The notes beneath the pieces are model-generated. The model made no database searches. It worked only from the letters and a program-made list of their open reading frames with translations, and was not told the origin of the DNA. A program made the translations under genes and the position numbers. A stretch of 64,000 bases of DNA from Olivibacter oleidegradans (GTDB taxonomy: Bacteria > Bacteroidota > Bacteroidia > Sphingobacteriales > Sphingobacteriaceae): NCBI RefSeq assembly GCF_042432805.1, contig NZ_JBHLWO010000001.1, positions 1,736,001-1,800,000 on the forward strand, read 5' to 3'. Positions 17,580-28,100 of this stretch are shown piece by piece (positions within the stretch are counted from its first letter, which is position 1; every line of letters starts with the position of its first letter).

Positions 17580-19973
17580 TTAGAGCTGCATTTTTACAGC
17601 CGGATAAGAAGCGGATTTAATGGTTACAGCTACATTTTTATCGGGCTCTTGTTTATAAATATAAATTAATACTTTCCCGTGATGCAACTGATTACGAAGT
17701 GATAAATAACTTGTTAGATTTTGATGATTTCCATTTTCCATTCCTTTAAACTCACCCGGCCCGTCAATTTGTACTTCTATTGCATCATTAGCCATGTATA
17801 CGGGATTGTCATTTTCATCAACCGCTTGCACCAATATCTCTTTTAATTTATCAGTTTCGTTCTCGTTCAAAATCCGACAAGCTAGTTGAGTCGGTTTGGT
17901 AGTAGATCGTAGCGTGTAAGTAGCGACCTGTTTTTGATCAAGATAGGCTCTTGCTTCCAACGTACCAGGCTCAAAGGGGATATCCCAATAGATGTAACCG
18001 GTGTTGGAATCTTGTTTTGCTTTTCTTCCTAATGACTTTCCATTTAGGAAGAGTTCTACTTCTTCAGCGTTTGAAAAAGAAGTAACTCTCTGCCGTTTAC
18101 CATAAGTAGGCTCCCAAATGGGATCCGCTTTCTTGTGACTCCAGATACCGCTATCATCACCATCGGGAATAGGCGAGGTGCCAATGTAAACCATGGGTTT
18201 TGTTGCCCATAAGCTCTGTCTGAAATAATACTCCGGCTTTGGCAAACCCGCGAGATCTAATAGCCCTGCGCCATTACTTCTTGTAGGCCATTTGCCAGCC
18301 TCGCCGAGGTAGTCAATACCGGTCCATAGAAATTGTCCGGAAATATAATCGTTTGTATCTACTGCAAGCCAAGCTTTATATTGCATACCGTTTTCACTGC
18401 CATAGATAACACGTGATGGGTATTTAGCGTGATCCGCTGCATAGCGATACTCTTGATAGTTATAGCCAACTATATCTACGTTTTCAGGATAGGTTGTCGT
18501 ATTTGACATGACTACACCTGCCAGGGCCGCTGTAATGGGGCGAGTAGAATCGACGCTCTTTGCAGCTTCTGCCAGTGATTTTGAAAGCACACTAAGTCGA
18601 CTGGCCGGCGGATGGTCAGCCAAATAACCCTTTCCATAAATTTGTGGATTGTTCCCCCCGCTCAGGATTTCATGACTATAAGGATCATTGGGATAATCAA
18701 CCTCATTACCGATACTCCACATAATAATGGAAGGCCGGTTTCGGTTTCTTCGAATCATGTCTTTGACATCGGTTTGGGACCACTCTTTAAAATGCTGATG
18801 ATAGCCGTCTTTTCCGGGGCTGCCTACATTCCATCCCGAGATCCATTTGTTTTTACCAAATTCCCATTCGTCGAAAGCTTCATCCATCACTAATAGGCCG
18901 AGTTCATCACACAAAGTGTAAAAGAAGTCAGCGTGTGGATTATGGCTCATACGTATCGCATTTACTCCACCTTCTTTTAATGTTTTAAGTCTTCTGCGCC
19001 AAACACTCTCAAAAGTAGCAACTCCCAAGGCGCCTGCATCGTCATGAATACAAACTCCCTTTAGTTTCATGTTCTGATCGTTTAGAAAGAAACCTTTGTT
19101 GGCATCGAATCGAAAAGTTCGGAATCCCACTTTCTCTTGATAACTGTCGATGGCTTTATTAGCCTTTGTAAGTTCTATAGCCAGGGTATAGCAATAAGGA
19201 TTTTCTATCGACCATCGATTGGGATTTAAAAGATGTAATTTGGCGGTTGTTTGCTGTTCTTTACTGCCGGTTAAATGGACTTGCTGTTTTTCTTGAGCGA
19301 CGGTGTTACCGCTTTTGTCTAACAAAGAAACCGTTAGTGTCACATCGGAAGTTAAGGCCTCTTCATTGATTAGATCAATATCCACTGTTGCATTTGCTTC
19401 CCTGCCGTTCAGGGTAGGGGTTTGAAACGTAATCCCCCAAGTGGCAAAATGTAGCGGCTGCTGCTTGATAAGATATACGTTACGGTAAATGCCGGAGCCG
19501 GTATACCAACGGGAGTCAGCAAATTGACTGTGATCTACCTTTAACGCCAGTACATTTTCTCCACTCTTTAGATACGGGCTAAGGTCATAAAAAAAAGGGA
19601 TAAAGCCGTTGGGACGTTTACCCAAGTAATGACCATTGACCCAAACTTCTGCATTTTTATAGACACCGTCAAAATAAATACTGTGTTTGCCCTTGACATC
19701 TTGTGATGATAGCTTAAATGTTTTGCGATACCAACCGACGCCACCTGGAAGGTAGCCGGTAGCACTTGCCCACCGACTATCAAAAGGGCCGGCGATGGTC
19801 CAATCATGGGGCAATACTACCCGCTGCCAGCTTTGATCGTTGAATGATTTTTCAGAGGCCTGCGAAATGTCCCCTAAGTGGAACCTCCATTGATCATTAA
19901 AAAGTACTTTTTGTTGGGCCATAGCCGATAATCCGAAGATTATGGCCATCAGTATGCTGACAAATTCTTTCAT
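17580..19973 (-). CDS. Glycoside hydrolase family 2 (beta-galactosidase-like)
   Basis: 797 aa. A Sec signal (about 1-19, ending AMAQ) is followed by the GH2 sugar-binding domain (about 25-165, QRVVLPHDWTIAG, WYRKTFKL, VWVNGHYLG), an Ig-like domain, and the TIM barrel (about 285-580). The acid/base is predicted as E424 in SIGNEV and the nucleophile as E527 in YGSENG; GVCIHDDAG and IRMSHNPHADFF are conserved barrel motifs. C-terminal Ig-like domains follow. It should remove beta-linked galactose or a related residue in the periplasm. The gene lies 41 bases downstream of susD on the same strand. Confidence 0.93.
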   Translation of the reverse strand: MKEFVSILMAIIFGLSAMAQQKVLFNDQWRFHLGDISQASEKSFNDQSWQRVVLPHDWTIAGPFDSRWASATGYLPGGVGWYRKTFKLSSQDVKGKHSIYFDGVYKNAEVWVNGHYLGKRPNGFIPFFYDLSPYLKSGENVLALKVDHSQFADSRWYTGSGIYRNVYLIKQQPLHFATWGITFQTPTLNGREANATVDIDLINEEALTSDVTLTVSLLDKSGNTVAQEKQQVHLTGSKEQQTTAKLHLLNPNRWSIENPYCYTLAIELTKANKAIDSYQEKVGFRTFRFDANKGFFLNDQNMKLKGVCIHDDAGALGVATFESVWRRRLKTLKEGGVNAIRMSHNPHADFFYTLCDELGLLVMDEAFDEWEFGKNKWISGWNVGSPGKDGYHQHFKEWSQTDVKDMIRRNRNRPSIIMWSIGNEVDYPNDPYSHEILSGGNNPQIYGKGYLADHPPASRLSVLSKSLAEAAKSVDSTRPITAALAGVVMSNTTTYPENVDIVGYNYQEYRYAADHAKYPSRVIYGSENGMQYKAWLAVDTNDYISGQFLWTGIDYLGEAGKWPTRSNGAGLLDLAGLPKPEYYFRQSLWATKPMVYIGTSPIPDGDDSGIWSHKKADPIWEPTYGKRQRVTSFSNAEEVELFLNGKSLGRKAKQDSNTGYIYWDIPFEPGTLEARAYLDQKQVATYTLRSTTKPTQLACRILNENETDKLKEILVQAVDENDNPVYMANDAIEVQIDGPGEFKGMENGNHQNLTSYLSLRNQLHHGKVLIYIYKQEPDKNVAVTIKSASYPAVKMQL

Positions 19974-20014
19974 GAACTGCTGTTTGTTAGTTAAATATAA
20001 ATTTACCGTTTCTG

Positions 20015-21715
20015 CTAGTATCCGGGATTTTGCTGCAAGGTGTTATTGGACGCTTGGATTTCCTCCCGAGGGATCGGCAACCAATAGTGTTTCGCCGCAA
20101 AACTTCTGCCATCAAGCGCAATTTTACGTGTATAATTAAAGGTGCTTCCGTTTTTGGTGATTTCTATACCATAAGCAGGTACGTTTTCTGTCTGCTCTGC
20201 GATTTTCCAACGACGAACGTCATAGAAGCGGTGTTCTTCAAAGGCTAATTCAATTTGCCTTTCATTACGCACAAGTTCTCGGAAAGCCTCTTGACTTAAA
20301 CCTGCGGGCACAGCAGGCATTTCAACACCCGTCCGGCTACGGATTTGATTCAAAGCTTCACGCGCTGAAAAGCGGGCACCTGCAGGTATTGCATCAGGTC
20401 CGGAAAGTTCATTCGCCGCCTCTGCAAAGTTTAAGAGTATTTCGGCGTAGCGAAAATAAATCCACGGTTGTAAACCTGCAATATTCCAAGGGTTATTAAT
20501 CGGCATGTCTTCATCGATAAATTTTCGTAGGTAATAACCGGTTTTACTGGTATTCCAGTTAGACGGGCCGTCTTGGCTATCACGGCCACCGGGACGGAAA
20601 GTCTCAACATTTCGGTCACGATAACCGGCTCCGTTGTAAAAAATAGTTTGATAAAAACGAGGATCACGTCCAATATAAGGATTTTGTGGATCATATCCTG
20701 AGGTAGGGTCAGAAATTGACTTTCCATTAGCCATGCGGTAGGCGTCTACTAAATTTTGTAAAGGTACATTGCCTCCCCAACCGTCGTAACCATTAGGGCC
20801 GTTGGCAATTTCCATGGGAACATGTCGAGCTCCAACAGAATAATAACGGGCAAAAATGATTTCATTATCATCACTCGTCTTGCGGAAAAGTGCGCGGTAA
20901 CCATTTTGTGAGATAGTATAGCGATTTAGCGCAATGACAGCGTTGGCTGCTTGAACCGCCGCTTCCCAAGTCCCAACATTATAAAGCGGACTGGCCGCAT
21001 AGAGCGTTAAGCGAGATTTAAGTGCTAAAGCAGCGCCTCTCGTTGCGCGACCACGAAGCCAGCTATTACTATTATTTTCCGGAAGTCCGGCAGCAGCCTC
21101 ATCCAATTGGGATAAAACATAAGCTAAGCTGGTAGCTAGGTCTTCCCTTTTAAATAAGCTGGGATCACTGAAATCATCCGTTAACTCGACTACTTTATCA
21201 CCCAACAAAACGATTCCTCCGTAATTGCGGATCAGGTCGTGGTAGCGGAAGGCTCGGATGAATTTCAGTTCAGCAACCAATAAATTCTTGTGGGCTTCGC
21301 TCATCGGAACTTCGTTAATATGAGTTAAGGCGTAATTACATTCACGGATGCTACGATAACTCCGTTTCCAGAAAGTGCCGGCGATACCCGTATTTTCCGG
21401 TAAAAGCTGTCCGCGTTGAATAAACCAAGTGTTATCGTCATTGTTGTAAATCGATTCGTCCGATAGCGACGACCACATAGCATACTCAAAACCTCTTCCA
21501 AAGCCAGGAGGCGTTCCTTCAGCTTCCTTATCAATAAGCCGTACGCCAAGGTAGCGATTGACGACAAATGCTTCGAATAAGACGGAATCACTTAAAACAG
21601 CTGTATCCGACACTTTGTCTGTTGGCGTAACATCGAGGAAATCTTTCTTGCACGCAGCCGTTGTTAGTACCAACGCTGCTAAGGCAACTAATTTTGTTTT
21701 ATATATGGTATTCAT
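20015..21715 (-). CDS. SusD/RagB-family lipoprotein
   Basis: 566 aa with a lipoprotein signal and lipobox TTAAC (Cys about residue 22). SusD features: VTPTDKVSDTAVL, the TPR helix VAELKFIRAFRYHDLIRNYG, RYAEILLNFAEAANE, RNERQIELAFEEHRFYDVRR, and the end LPIPREEIQASNNTLQQNPG. It lies between susC (18 bases upstream) and the GH2 gene, all on the minus strand, so it is the surface glycan-binding partner of that channel. Confidence 0.95.
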   Translation of the reverse strand: MNTIYKTKLVALAALVLTTAACKKDFLDVTPTDKVSDTAVLSDSVLFEAFVVNRYLGVRLIDKEAEGTPPGFGRGFEYAMWSSLSDESIYNNDDNTWFIQRGQLLPENTGIAGTFWKRSYRSIRECNYALTHINEVPMSEAHKNLLVAELKFIRAFRYHDLIRNYGGIVLLGDKVVELTDDFSDPSLFKREDLATSLAYVLSQLDEAAAGLPENNSNSWLRGRATRGAALALKSRLTLYAASPLYNVGTWEAAVQAANAVIALNRYTISQNGYRALFRKTSDDNEIIFARYYSVGARHVPMEIANGPNGYDGWGGNVPLQNLVDAYRMANGKSISDPTSGYDPQNPYIGRDPRFYQTIFYNGAGYRDRNVETFRPGGRDSQDGPSNWNTSKTGYYLRKFIDEDMPINNPWNIAGLQPWIYFRYAEILLNFAEAANELSGPDAIPAGARFSAREALNQIRSRTGVEMPAVPAGLSQEAFRELVRNERQIELAFEEHRFYDVRRWKIAEQTENVPAYGIEITKNGSTFNYTRKIALDGRSFAAKHYWLPIPREEIQASNNTLQQNPGY

Positions 21716-21733
21716 GTTTTTAGCGTTTAAAGG

Positions 21734-24700
21734 TTAGAAACGTACATTGGCGCCTATGTTGATAATGCGCTGTTGCGGATAAAATTGGCCGCTCTCGCTT
21801 GAACCTTCAGGGTCAAAGTCTTTCAGTTTCGTAACGGTAAAAAGGTTAAATCCACTAGCAAAAAACCTTAATGATTTGATGCCTATCTTGTTTATCAGTG
21901 TTTCCGGCAGCGTATACCCTAATTCTACATTTTTCAAACGAACAAAAGCCGTATTGAACAACCAAAAATCGTTCTTATATAATCCGCCGCTGATGGAGGA
22001 AGAAGCTCGTTCGTCAACGCGTGGATAGCTACCATTGGGATTTTCCGGGCTCCACCGATTTTCTGCCCAGGTATTAAAGTAGTTGCCAATGGTGCCGGCT
22101 TCGGCTAAAATGTATTGACGCACCCTCCCTTGACCTGCAAATACGGCGGAGAGGTCAAACTGCTTGTACGAAGCATTTAGCGTTAAACCGAATGTTAACT
22201 GTGGAATGTTGCCTAAATTGGTTTGCACCATATCATCGGCAGTAATGACACCATCGCCATTGTAATCTTCCAAAATTAAATCACCCACCTTTGCTCCCGC
22301 AACATGTGGGTAGGCGTCCAGCTCCTCCTGGCTACGGAAAATGCCGGCACTACGATACAAAAGATAGCTATTTAGTGGCCTACCGGTTTGACTTTGATGA
22401 GGTAAAACTGCGGGTGATTCATCTCTAAAAACTACGTTGCTCTTGACATAGGTGATATTACCTGCAATGCCAAAATTGACCGTGCCATTTCGTTGATAAC
22501 CTAAAGTGGCTTCTAGCCCGGTATTATCAACTTTACCTATGTTTTCAGAGGGAACAAGAGGCGTGTTGTCGTTGGTTGGAAACGGGTTAACAATACCGGT
22601 GCTGCCTGGAATGGAAGCATTACGAGGTAAAAGTATTTTAGAGCGCTTCTCCATGAAATAAATAAATTCCATGTTGAAGTTTTTCAAAAATTGCGCGTTA
22701 AAGCCGATATCTGTTTTTTTGGAAACCTCCCAAGTGATGTTCGGGTTGGCCAATTTGTTTAAATCAATGCCAGGATATATGCTATTGCCAAGGGTATAAT
22801 AATTTCCAAAAATGTAGTTGTTAACAAATTGATTCGCGCCTACATTATCACCGCCCAGCTCACCATAGGAGGCCCGTAACTTCAAGTCATCGATGAATTT
22901 GACTCTGTTTTTAAACCAATCTTCCTGTGAAATGCGCCAACCTGCGGAAATACCCGGGAAATAACCATAACGACTGTCTTTTGGAAAGATGGATGAACCA
23001 TCCACACGGAGTTGGGCTTCTACTAAGTATTTTTCCTCATAATTATAGTTGATCCTACTAATCACGCTTTTGCGGCTTTCCCGCCAGCTTAATCCTGCAT
23101 TCGTGCGGTCTTCCAACGCAGTTCCTCCCTGTGATAGTTCGGGGGTAAGCGAAGAAGGGAAATTACGGCGTCCGGCTTCCATTCGGTTCAGTGTCCGTTC
23201 ACTTTGCTCATAAGCCGCAAAAGCTTTTATATTATGGGAGCCAAAACTGCGTTCATAATTTAATTTAATATGCGAGGTAGTTAGGGATGTATTTTCTTGA
23301 AATTGTTGTAATTGTGCTTTAGACTCGCCAACGGTGCGTGGTTGATAGATTCCGGTGGTTGCATCATAACTATATACCAGGTAAGGAACAATAAAGTTTT
23401 TTCCCGATTCTGTAGAGCGATCGACGGAAAAAAAGCCGTCGAGCATAAGGCCTTCAACCGGTAATTGATAAGATGCTCTAAGAATACCATTAAAAATTTG
23501 CTTCGGATTCTGATTCGTTCCGCCGGCATCAGTTACCATCATAATCGGGTTATTGTTCTCTATACCCGTGGTTGGTAAACCATTGGCGTAACGTGGTAAT
23601 ACGGTAGGATAGGCGCGGTATAAATTGCGAAAAATATCGCCTGCCCCGGTCGTGGGAAACAAACGTTTTTCTTCGCGGCCCGCTAAGGACATGCCCACTT
23701 TGAAGCGGTCGGTTACATCCAAGTCGATATTGGAACGGAAGTTATACTGCTTGAAATTGGTTACTCCGTTTTTAAAAATACCATCTTGTTTGAGTGTTCC
23801 GGCCGAGACAAAATATTTTACCTTCTCTGATCCTCCATTTACAGAGAGATTATGTTGGCTTTGTAAGGCAGTATTAGCCAATACCTCTTGTTGCCAGTCG
23901 GTATTCGGATAATTCTCGGGATCGGATCCATTTCTGAATTTCTCAATCTCATCAGCAGAATAGGATTGAAACAGACCACCGGACGGGTTGTTATAATAAC
24001 TTATTTCGTTGCGTATCGTTGCGTAGGTGGCCGCATCGGCCATCTTTGGCAATCGGGTAGGGGAAGCGAAACCTTGATTGAAACTATAAGAGACCGTGGG
24101 TTTGCCGCTGCTGCCTTTTTTAGTGGTTACTAGAATAACGCCATTAGCGGCTCTGCTTCCGTAGACGGCCGCGGAGGCATCTTTGAGTACGCTTACACTC
24201 TCGATATCATTAGGGTCCAATCGCTCTAACCCGCCGACCTGACCGGGCACACCGTCTACCACTACCAACACATCGGTATTGCCGGTTGTTGATACACCAC
24301 GAATACGTATTTGGGAGCCATCGTAGCCCGGTTCTCCACCTCTATTGGTGGCGACCAATCCTGAAAACCGCCCGGCAAGTGAATTGGATACGTTTGGTTG
24401 CGGACTTTTGACCATATCAGCTCCCTTTACTTCTGAAATAGATCCAGTCACTGTTGCTCGCTTTTGCGTTCCATAGCCTACAACGACCACTTCATTAAGT
24501 GCTTGAGCATCGGGCTGTAAGACAATACGCATGGCCTGATTGCGGACAATGGTTACCTCTTGCGTTAGATAACCTACATAGCTGATCACCAAAGTCGTTT
24601 CTGTAGGTGAGAGTTGTATGCTAAATTTTCCTTGCATATCGGTACTGCCCCCACCTTGTCCATTTTTTGCGCGGATACTGACTCCAGGGAGCGGGTTTCC

Positions 24701-24874
24701 GCTTTCGTCTACCACTGTACCTACGATGGCTTGTTGTTTTACATTAGTCTGTTTAACTCCAAGCTTGGTTGGAATAACAGCGGCCTGTACACTGTGAATG
24801 GCAAAGATATAAAAGGTAGTCAGTGCCAAACATGTTCGTGCAAATCCTCGTGTTTGATTGTAAATAGAATTCAT
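21734..24874 (-). CDS. SusC/RagA-family TonB-linked outer-membrane protein
   Basis: 1046 aa, no STN domain. Signal about 1-32 (ends HSVQAAV), carboxypeptidase-regulatory-like domain about 48-125 (IVGTVVDESGNPLPGVSIR), the VVVVGYGTQKRATVTGS motif opening the plug, DVLVVVDGVPGQ and VLKDASAAVYGSRAANGVI in the plug, and a barrel ending IINIGANVRF. It should import the oligosaccharides bound by the downstream SusD. Its upstream region (24875-25121) carries an A9-G7 tract and lies next to the hybrid two-component regulator, which is the likely activator. Confidence 0.96.
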   Translation of the reverse strand: MNSIYNQTRGFARTCLALTTFYIFAIHSVQAAVIPTKLGVKQTNVKQQAIVGTVVDESGNPLPGVSIRAKNGQGGGSTDMQGKFSIQLSPTETTLVISYVGYLTQEVTIVRNQAMRIVLQPDAQALNEVVVVGYGTQKRATVTGSISEVKGADMVKSPQPNVSNSLAGRFSGLVATNRGGEPGYDGSQIRIRGVSTTGNTDVLVVVDGVPGQVGGLERLDPNDIESVSVLKDASAAVYGSRAANGVILVTTKKGSSGKPTVSYSFNQGFASPTRLPKMADAATYATIRNEISYYNNPSGGLFQSYSADEIEKFRNGSDPENYPNTDWQQEVLANTALQSQHNLSVNGGSEKVKYFVSAGTLKQDGIFKNGVTNFKQYNFRSNIDLDVTDRFKVGMSLAGREEKRLFPTTGAGDIFRNLYRAYPTVLPRYANGLPTTGIENNNPIMMVTDAGGTNQNPKQIFNGILRASYQLPVEGLMLDGFFSVDRSTESGKNFIVPYLVYSYDATTGIYQPRTVGESKAQLQQFQENTSLTTSHIKLNYERSFGSHNIKAFAAYEQSERTLNRMEAGRRNFPSSLTPELSQGGTALEDRTNAGLSWRESRKSVISRINYNYEEKYLVEAQLRVDGSSIFPKDSRYGYFPGISAGWRISQEDWFKNRVKFIDDLKLRASYGELGGDNVGANQFVNNYIFGNYYTLGNSIYPGIDLNKLANPNITWEVSKKTDIGFNAQFLKNFNMEFIYFMEKRSKILLPRNASIPGSTGIVNPFPTNDNTPLVPSENIGKVDNTGLEATLGYQRNGTVNFGIAGNITYVKSNVVFRDESPAVLPHQSQTGRPLNSYLLYRSAGIFRSQEELDAYPHVAGAKVGDLILEDYNGDGVITADDMVQTNLGNIPQLTFGLTLNASYKQFDLSAVFAGQGRVRQYILAEAGTIGNYFNTWAENRWSPENPNGSYPRVDERASSSISGGLYKNDFWLFNTAFVRLKNVELGYTLPETLINKIGIKSLRFFASGFNLFTVTKLKDFDPEGSSESGQFYPQQRIINIGANVRF

Positions 24875-24990
24875 AATGCTGTTGGTTAGAATAAACGAAA
24901 CCGATGAAGCATGCGCTAGGCTTGCTATAATCGATTAGGTTGTGAGGAGCAAATGTCGTTTATCCCCCGTCCGGTAGTGAGGGGTAAAAT

Positions 24991-25006
24991 AAAAAAAAAG
25001 GGGGGG
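24991..25006. repeat. Adjacent A9 and G7 homopolymer tracts upstream of susC
   Basis: A9 (24991-24999) runs into G7 (25000-25006), about 120 bases upstream of the minus-strand susC start. Homopolymers of this length are prone to slippage and could change promoter spacing. No promoter boxes could be placed with confidence. Confidence 0.8.
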
Positions 25007-25031
25007 CATTCGTAGAACAATCAAAGAAAGT

Positions 25032-25046
25032 GACCCTAACAGGGTC
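25032..25046 (-). terminator. Short hairpin downstream of the hybrid sensor gene
   Basis: GACCCT-AAC-AGGGTC is a 6-bp GC-rich stem. On the minus strand it follows the regulator stop codon (25122) by about 76 bases and is followed by a T-rich run (ACTTTCTTTG). It is a candidate terminator for the regulator gene. Confidence 0.4.
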
Positions 25047-25121
25047 TATCTGGATCATCTGTGCTTTTTTTTATTAATCGCCTTTTTAAAGTTTAAAGGT
25101 GTTTAAGAACAATGTGAAATC

Positions 25122-28100
25122 CTATTTCGCATGGTAAACGCGGTGAAAAGGTTTTCTGTATTTCTTAATATACTCGGAGGGGTTCATGCCATACTGCTTT
25201 GCAAATTGTTCTCTAAAGTACTTGAGATCGCGGATGCCTACTTGATAGGCTACTTCGTAGATGGTATTCTCTGAGCTGAGAAATAGACGCGCGGCAATAT
25301 CCAAGCGTACGGTTCTGATAAAACTATTAAGGCTGAGGTTATGTATCTCTTTAATGCGGTTACCTAGGGTAGCATAAGTAAAGCCGCAGGCGTCGGCAAG
25401 TTTATGTACATTGAAGCTAGGATCGGTAAGGTGTTTTTCTATGATAAGCAAACACTTGTCATGCAACTCCCGGTCTTCGCTACTGATTTTTTGAAATTTG
25501 GCATTATCAGTAATATGATGAAAAAAATAGTCTTTTAAATCGCTTCTACTTTTTATTATAGCTTGTATTTTAGCTATTAATACATCAATGTCAAAAGGTT
25601 TTGTAATATAGTCGTCCGCGCCACTCTGTATGCCTTCCAATTTGGTTTCTGTATTATGTGACGCTGTTAGCAAAATGATCGGGATATGCCTCCGGGAAGG
25701 ATCTGTTTTTACCTCTTTGCAAAATTCGATTCCATTACTCCCTTCCATGACGATGTCACAAAGAATGAGATCCGGTAGATTATCGTCTAATAAGCGGTAG
25801 GCACCGGATATTTCGTGTTGCACATATACCTCAAAGTAGTTAGATAACATGCTTTCGAGGTAATTGGTTAAGCTCACATCATCATCAATTATCAATATTT
25901 TATAAAAGGAAGTCGCTTTGGCGGTCATGGGAAGCGGAGGTTTGTTCTCCTGTTCCATCAGTTGCAGAACCGTTGAAATACTACCGGGGTTTAACTGTAC
26001 ACTGCTAGTGCTCGTGGCTGAGGCTTTCATGGGAAGTTCCATATAAAAAGTGGTTCCTTTACCCAATTCGCTCTCATAGTAAATACGGCCATCATGTAGT
26101 TCGATAAGTGATTTAACCATCCACAACCCAACGCCAAAACCTGATCCCAAAGTGCTTTTATTAAAGGATTCATGATGAGCAAAGGGCTCAAACAGTTTCT
26201 CTCCAATTTGTTTATCGATACCACAGCCACTGTCTTTTATACTAAGTAAAATCGCCATCTGATCGAGCTTGGCAAGTTTAATTTCCAATATCCCTTCTTT
26301 GGTGAATTTAATGGCATTGAATACCAGGTTAAATAGGACCATTTCGATTTTTTCACGATCTATCAATAAGAAAAGCTCGTCAAATTGCGTATGAAAAGTG
26401 ACTGACAGATTCTTTTGTTTAACTTGGTGATTAAAGCAATTTAATACTTCCAGAATCAGGTTGACCAAGTCTGTCGACTGTATTTGCAAATTTTCTTTGG
26501 TTAGATTGTCTTTTCTAAACGTTAGTGCTTGATTCGCGAGCCTTAGTAGGCGGTTGGTGTTTACATAGAGGGTCTTAACAGAAGGGTCTTGATCTGAATT
26601 CGCATCCTTTTTGTTTAGTAGCTCCTTAACCGGTTGAAGGATGAGCGTTAAACTGGAACGGAATTCGTGTGACAGTCGGGTGTAATAGTTTATTTTTAAA
26701 GCGTTTATTTCTTGTTCTTTAGTCCGTTCCAACTGGCTGATTTTGAGCTGATAATTAAGCTTCTGTTTTTGCAATTGGTGTCGGCGGTAATAATAAAGAA
26801 TGGCGCCCGCTAAAATAAAATAAATGATATAGGCCCACCATGTTTTATACCATGGAGGTAAGATCTCGAGATGTAGTTGTTTAATGCTGCTCTTAAGGAT
26901 TTGACCGCCTTGTTCCAGTGCTACCTGAAACGTATAGTTTCCGGGAGGCAAATAGCGATAAGTAGCTGCCTGTTCATTACCGACATAGTTCCAGCGCTCA
27001 TCTAAACCGTCCAATTTATAAGCGAAACGATGTTGACCCGATTGTCCATACGTTAGTGAAGCATAATGTAGCGTGAAAGTTGAATAGTTATATGGAAGCG
27101 TTAGTTTCTTTTTGTCATTTAATGATTGCTCTTGCGCAGCTATTAGCCTATTGGGATAAGAAGTAATCTCTTTGCCCAGTAAATCCAGTCCCGTCAAAAT
27201 GATGCTTCTCTGGGGTTGCTGATAGTTTACGTTTTTTGGGTTGAAATAGGTTAGTCCTCCGGTACCAGCGAAGAAAAGTTGATTTCTTTTTTCACTATAG
27301 ATTGCTGCCCGTGGGTTGAAGGTCCCCTCTTGCACGCCGGAGTTAGCACCATAGTTAGTAATTGCCTTTGACGTTAAGTCAATGCTGGATAAGCCCTGTA
27401 TTGTACTTACCCAACAATGCCCTTGATTGTCTTGCTGAATAGCGAGGACGGTATTGCTTACCAAGCCGTTTCTTTCATGAAAATTATGAACGAAGTGCTT
27501 CTTCTCCATATCATACACCAATAGCCCGTTACTTTCCGTTGCGATCCATAAATGCCCATCATGGAGAATGGCCAGATCGTATATAACCTCCGATTTTAAT
27601 TTGTCAAAGATTCCGCCCTCAGGAAAAAAGGGATGAAAAAGTTCTTTTTCCTGTTCAAAATAGGTGATGCCGGCTCCGTAGGTGCCAATAATAAGGTTCC
27701 CGTGTTTGTCTTCAACGATTGAACGGATGTCATTGGAAGGGATGGTGCTATTTTGAGGGACAAAGGTGGTGAATTTTTGTGTAGAGTAGTTTAGTTTGTT
27801 AAGCCCGCCTCCGTTGGTGCCTACCCAGAGTTGATGCCGCATATCTTCAAATATAATACGGACATCGTTCGAGCCAAGCGTCCCTTCCTTTGTAGGGTCC
27901 GCTTTAAAATGAGTGAAATTGTCCTGTCGAGTATTATAGCGCATAAGGCCACCACGATAAGTGCCGAACCAGAGTTGGTTGTTGTGATCTTTTAATGTAG
28001 CCAGTATAGCATTATCCGATAGGGATGATGACTGGTTCTTTTCTTTCTTGTAGTGTTTCAGTAGCTTGTTTTCATAATCCAGTTTAAAGATACCGTGACC

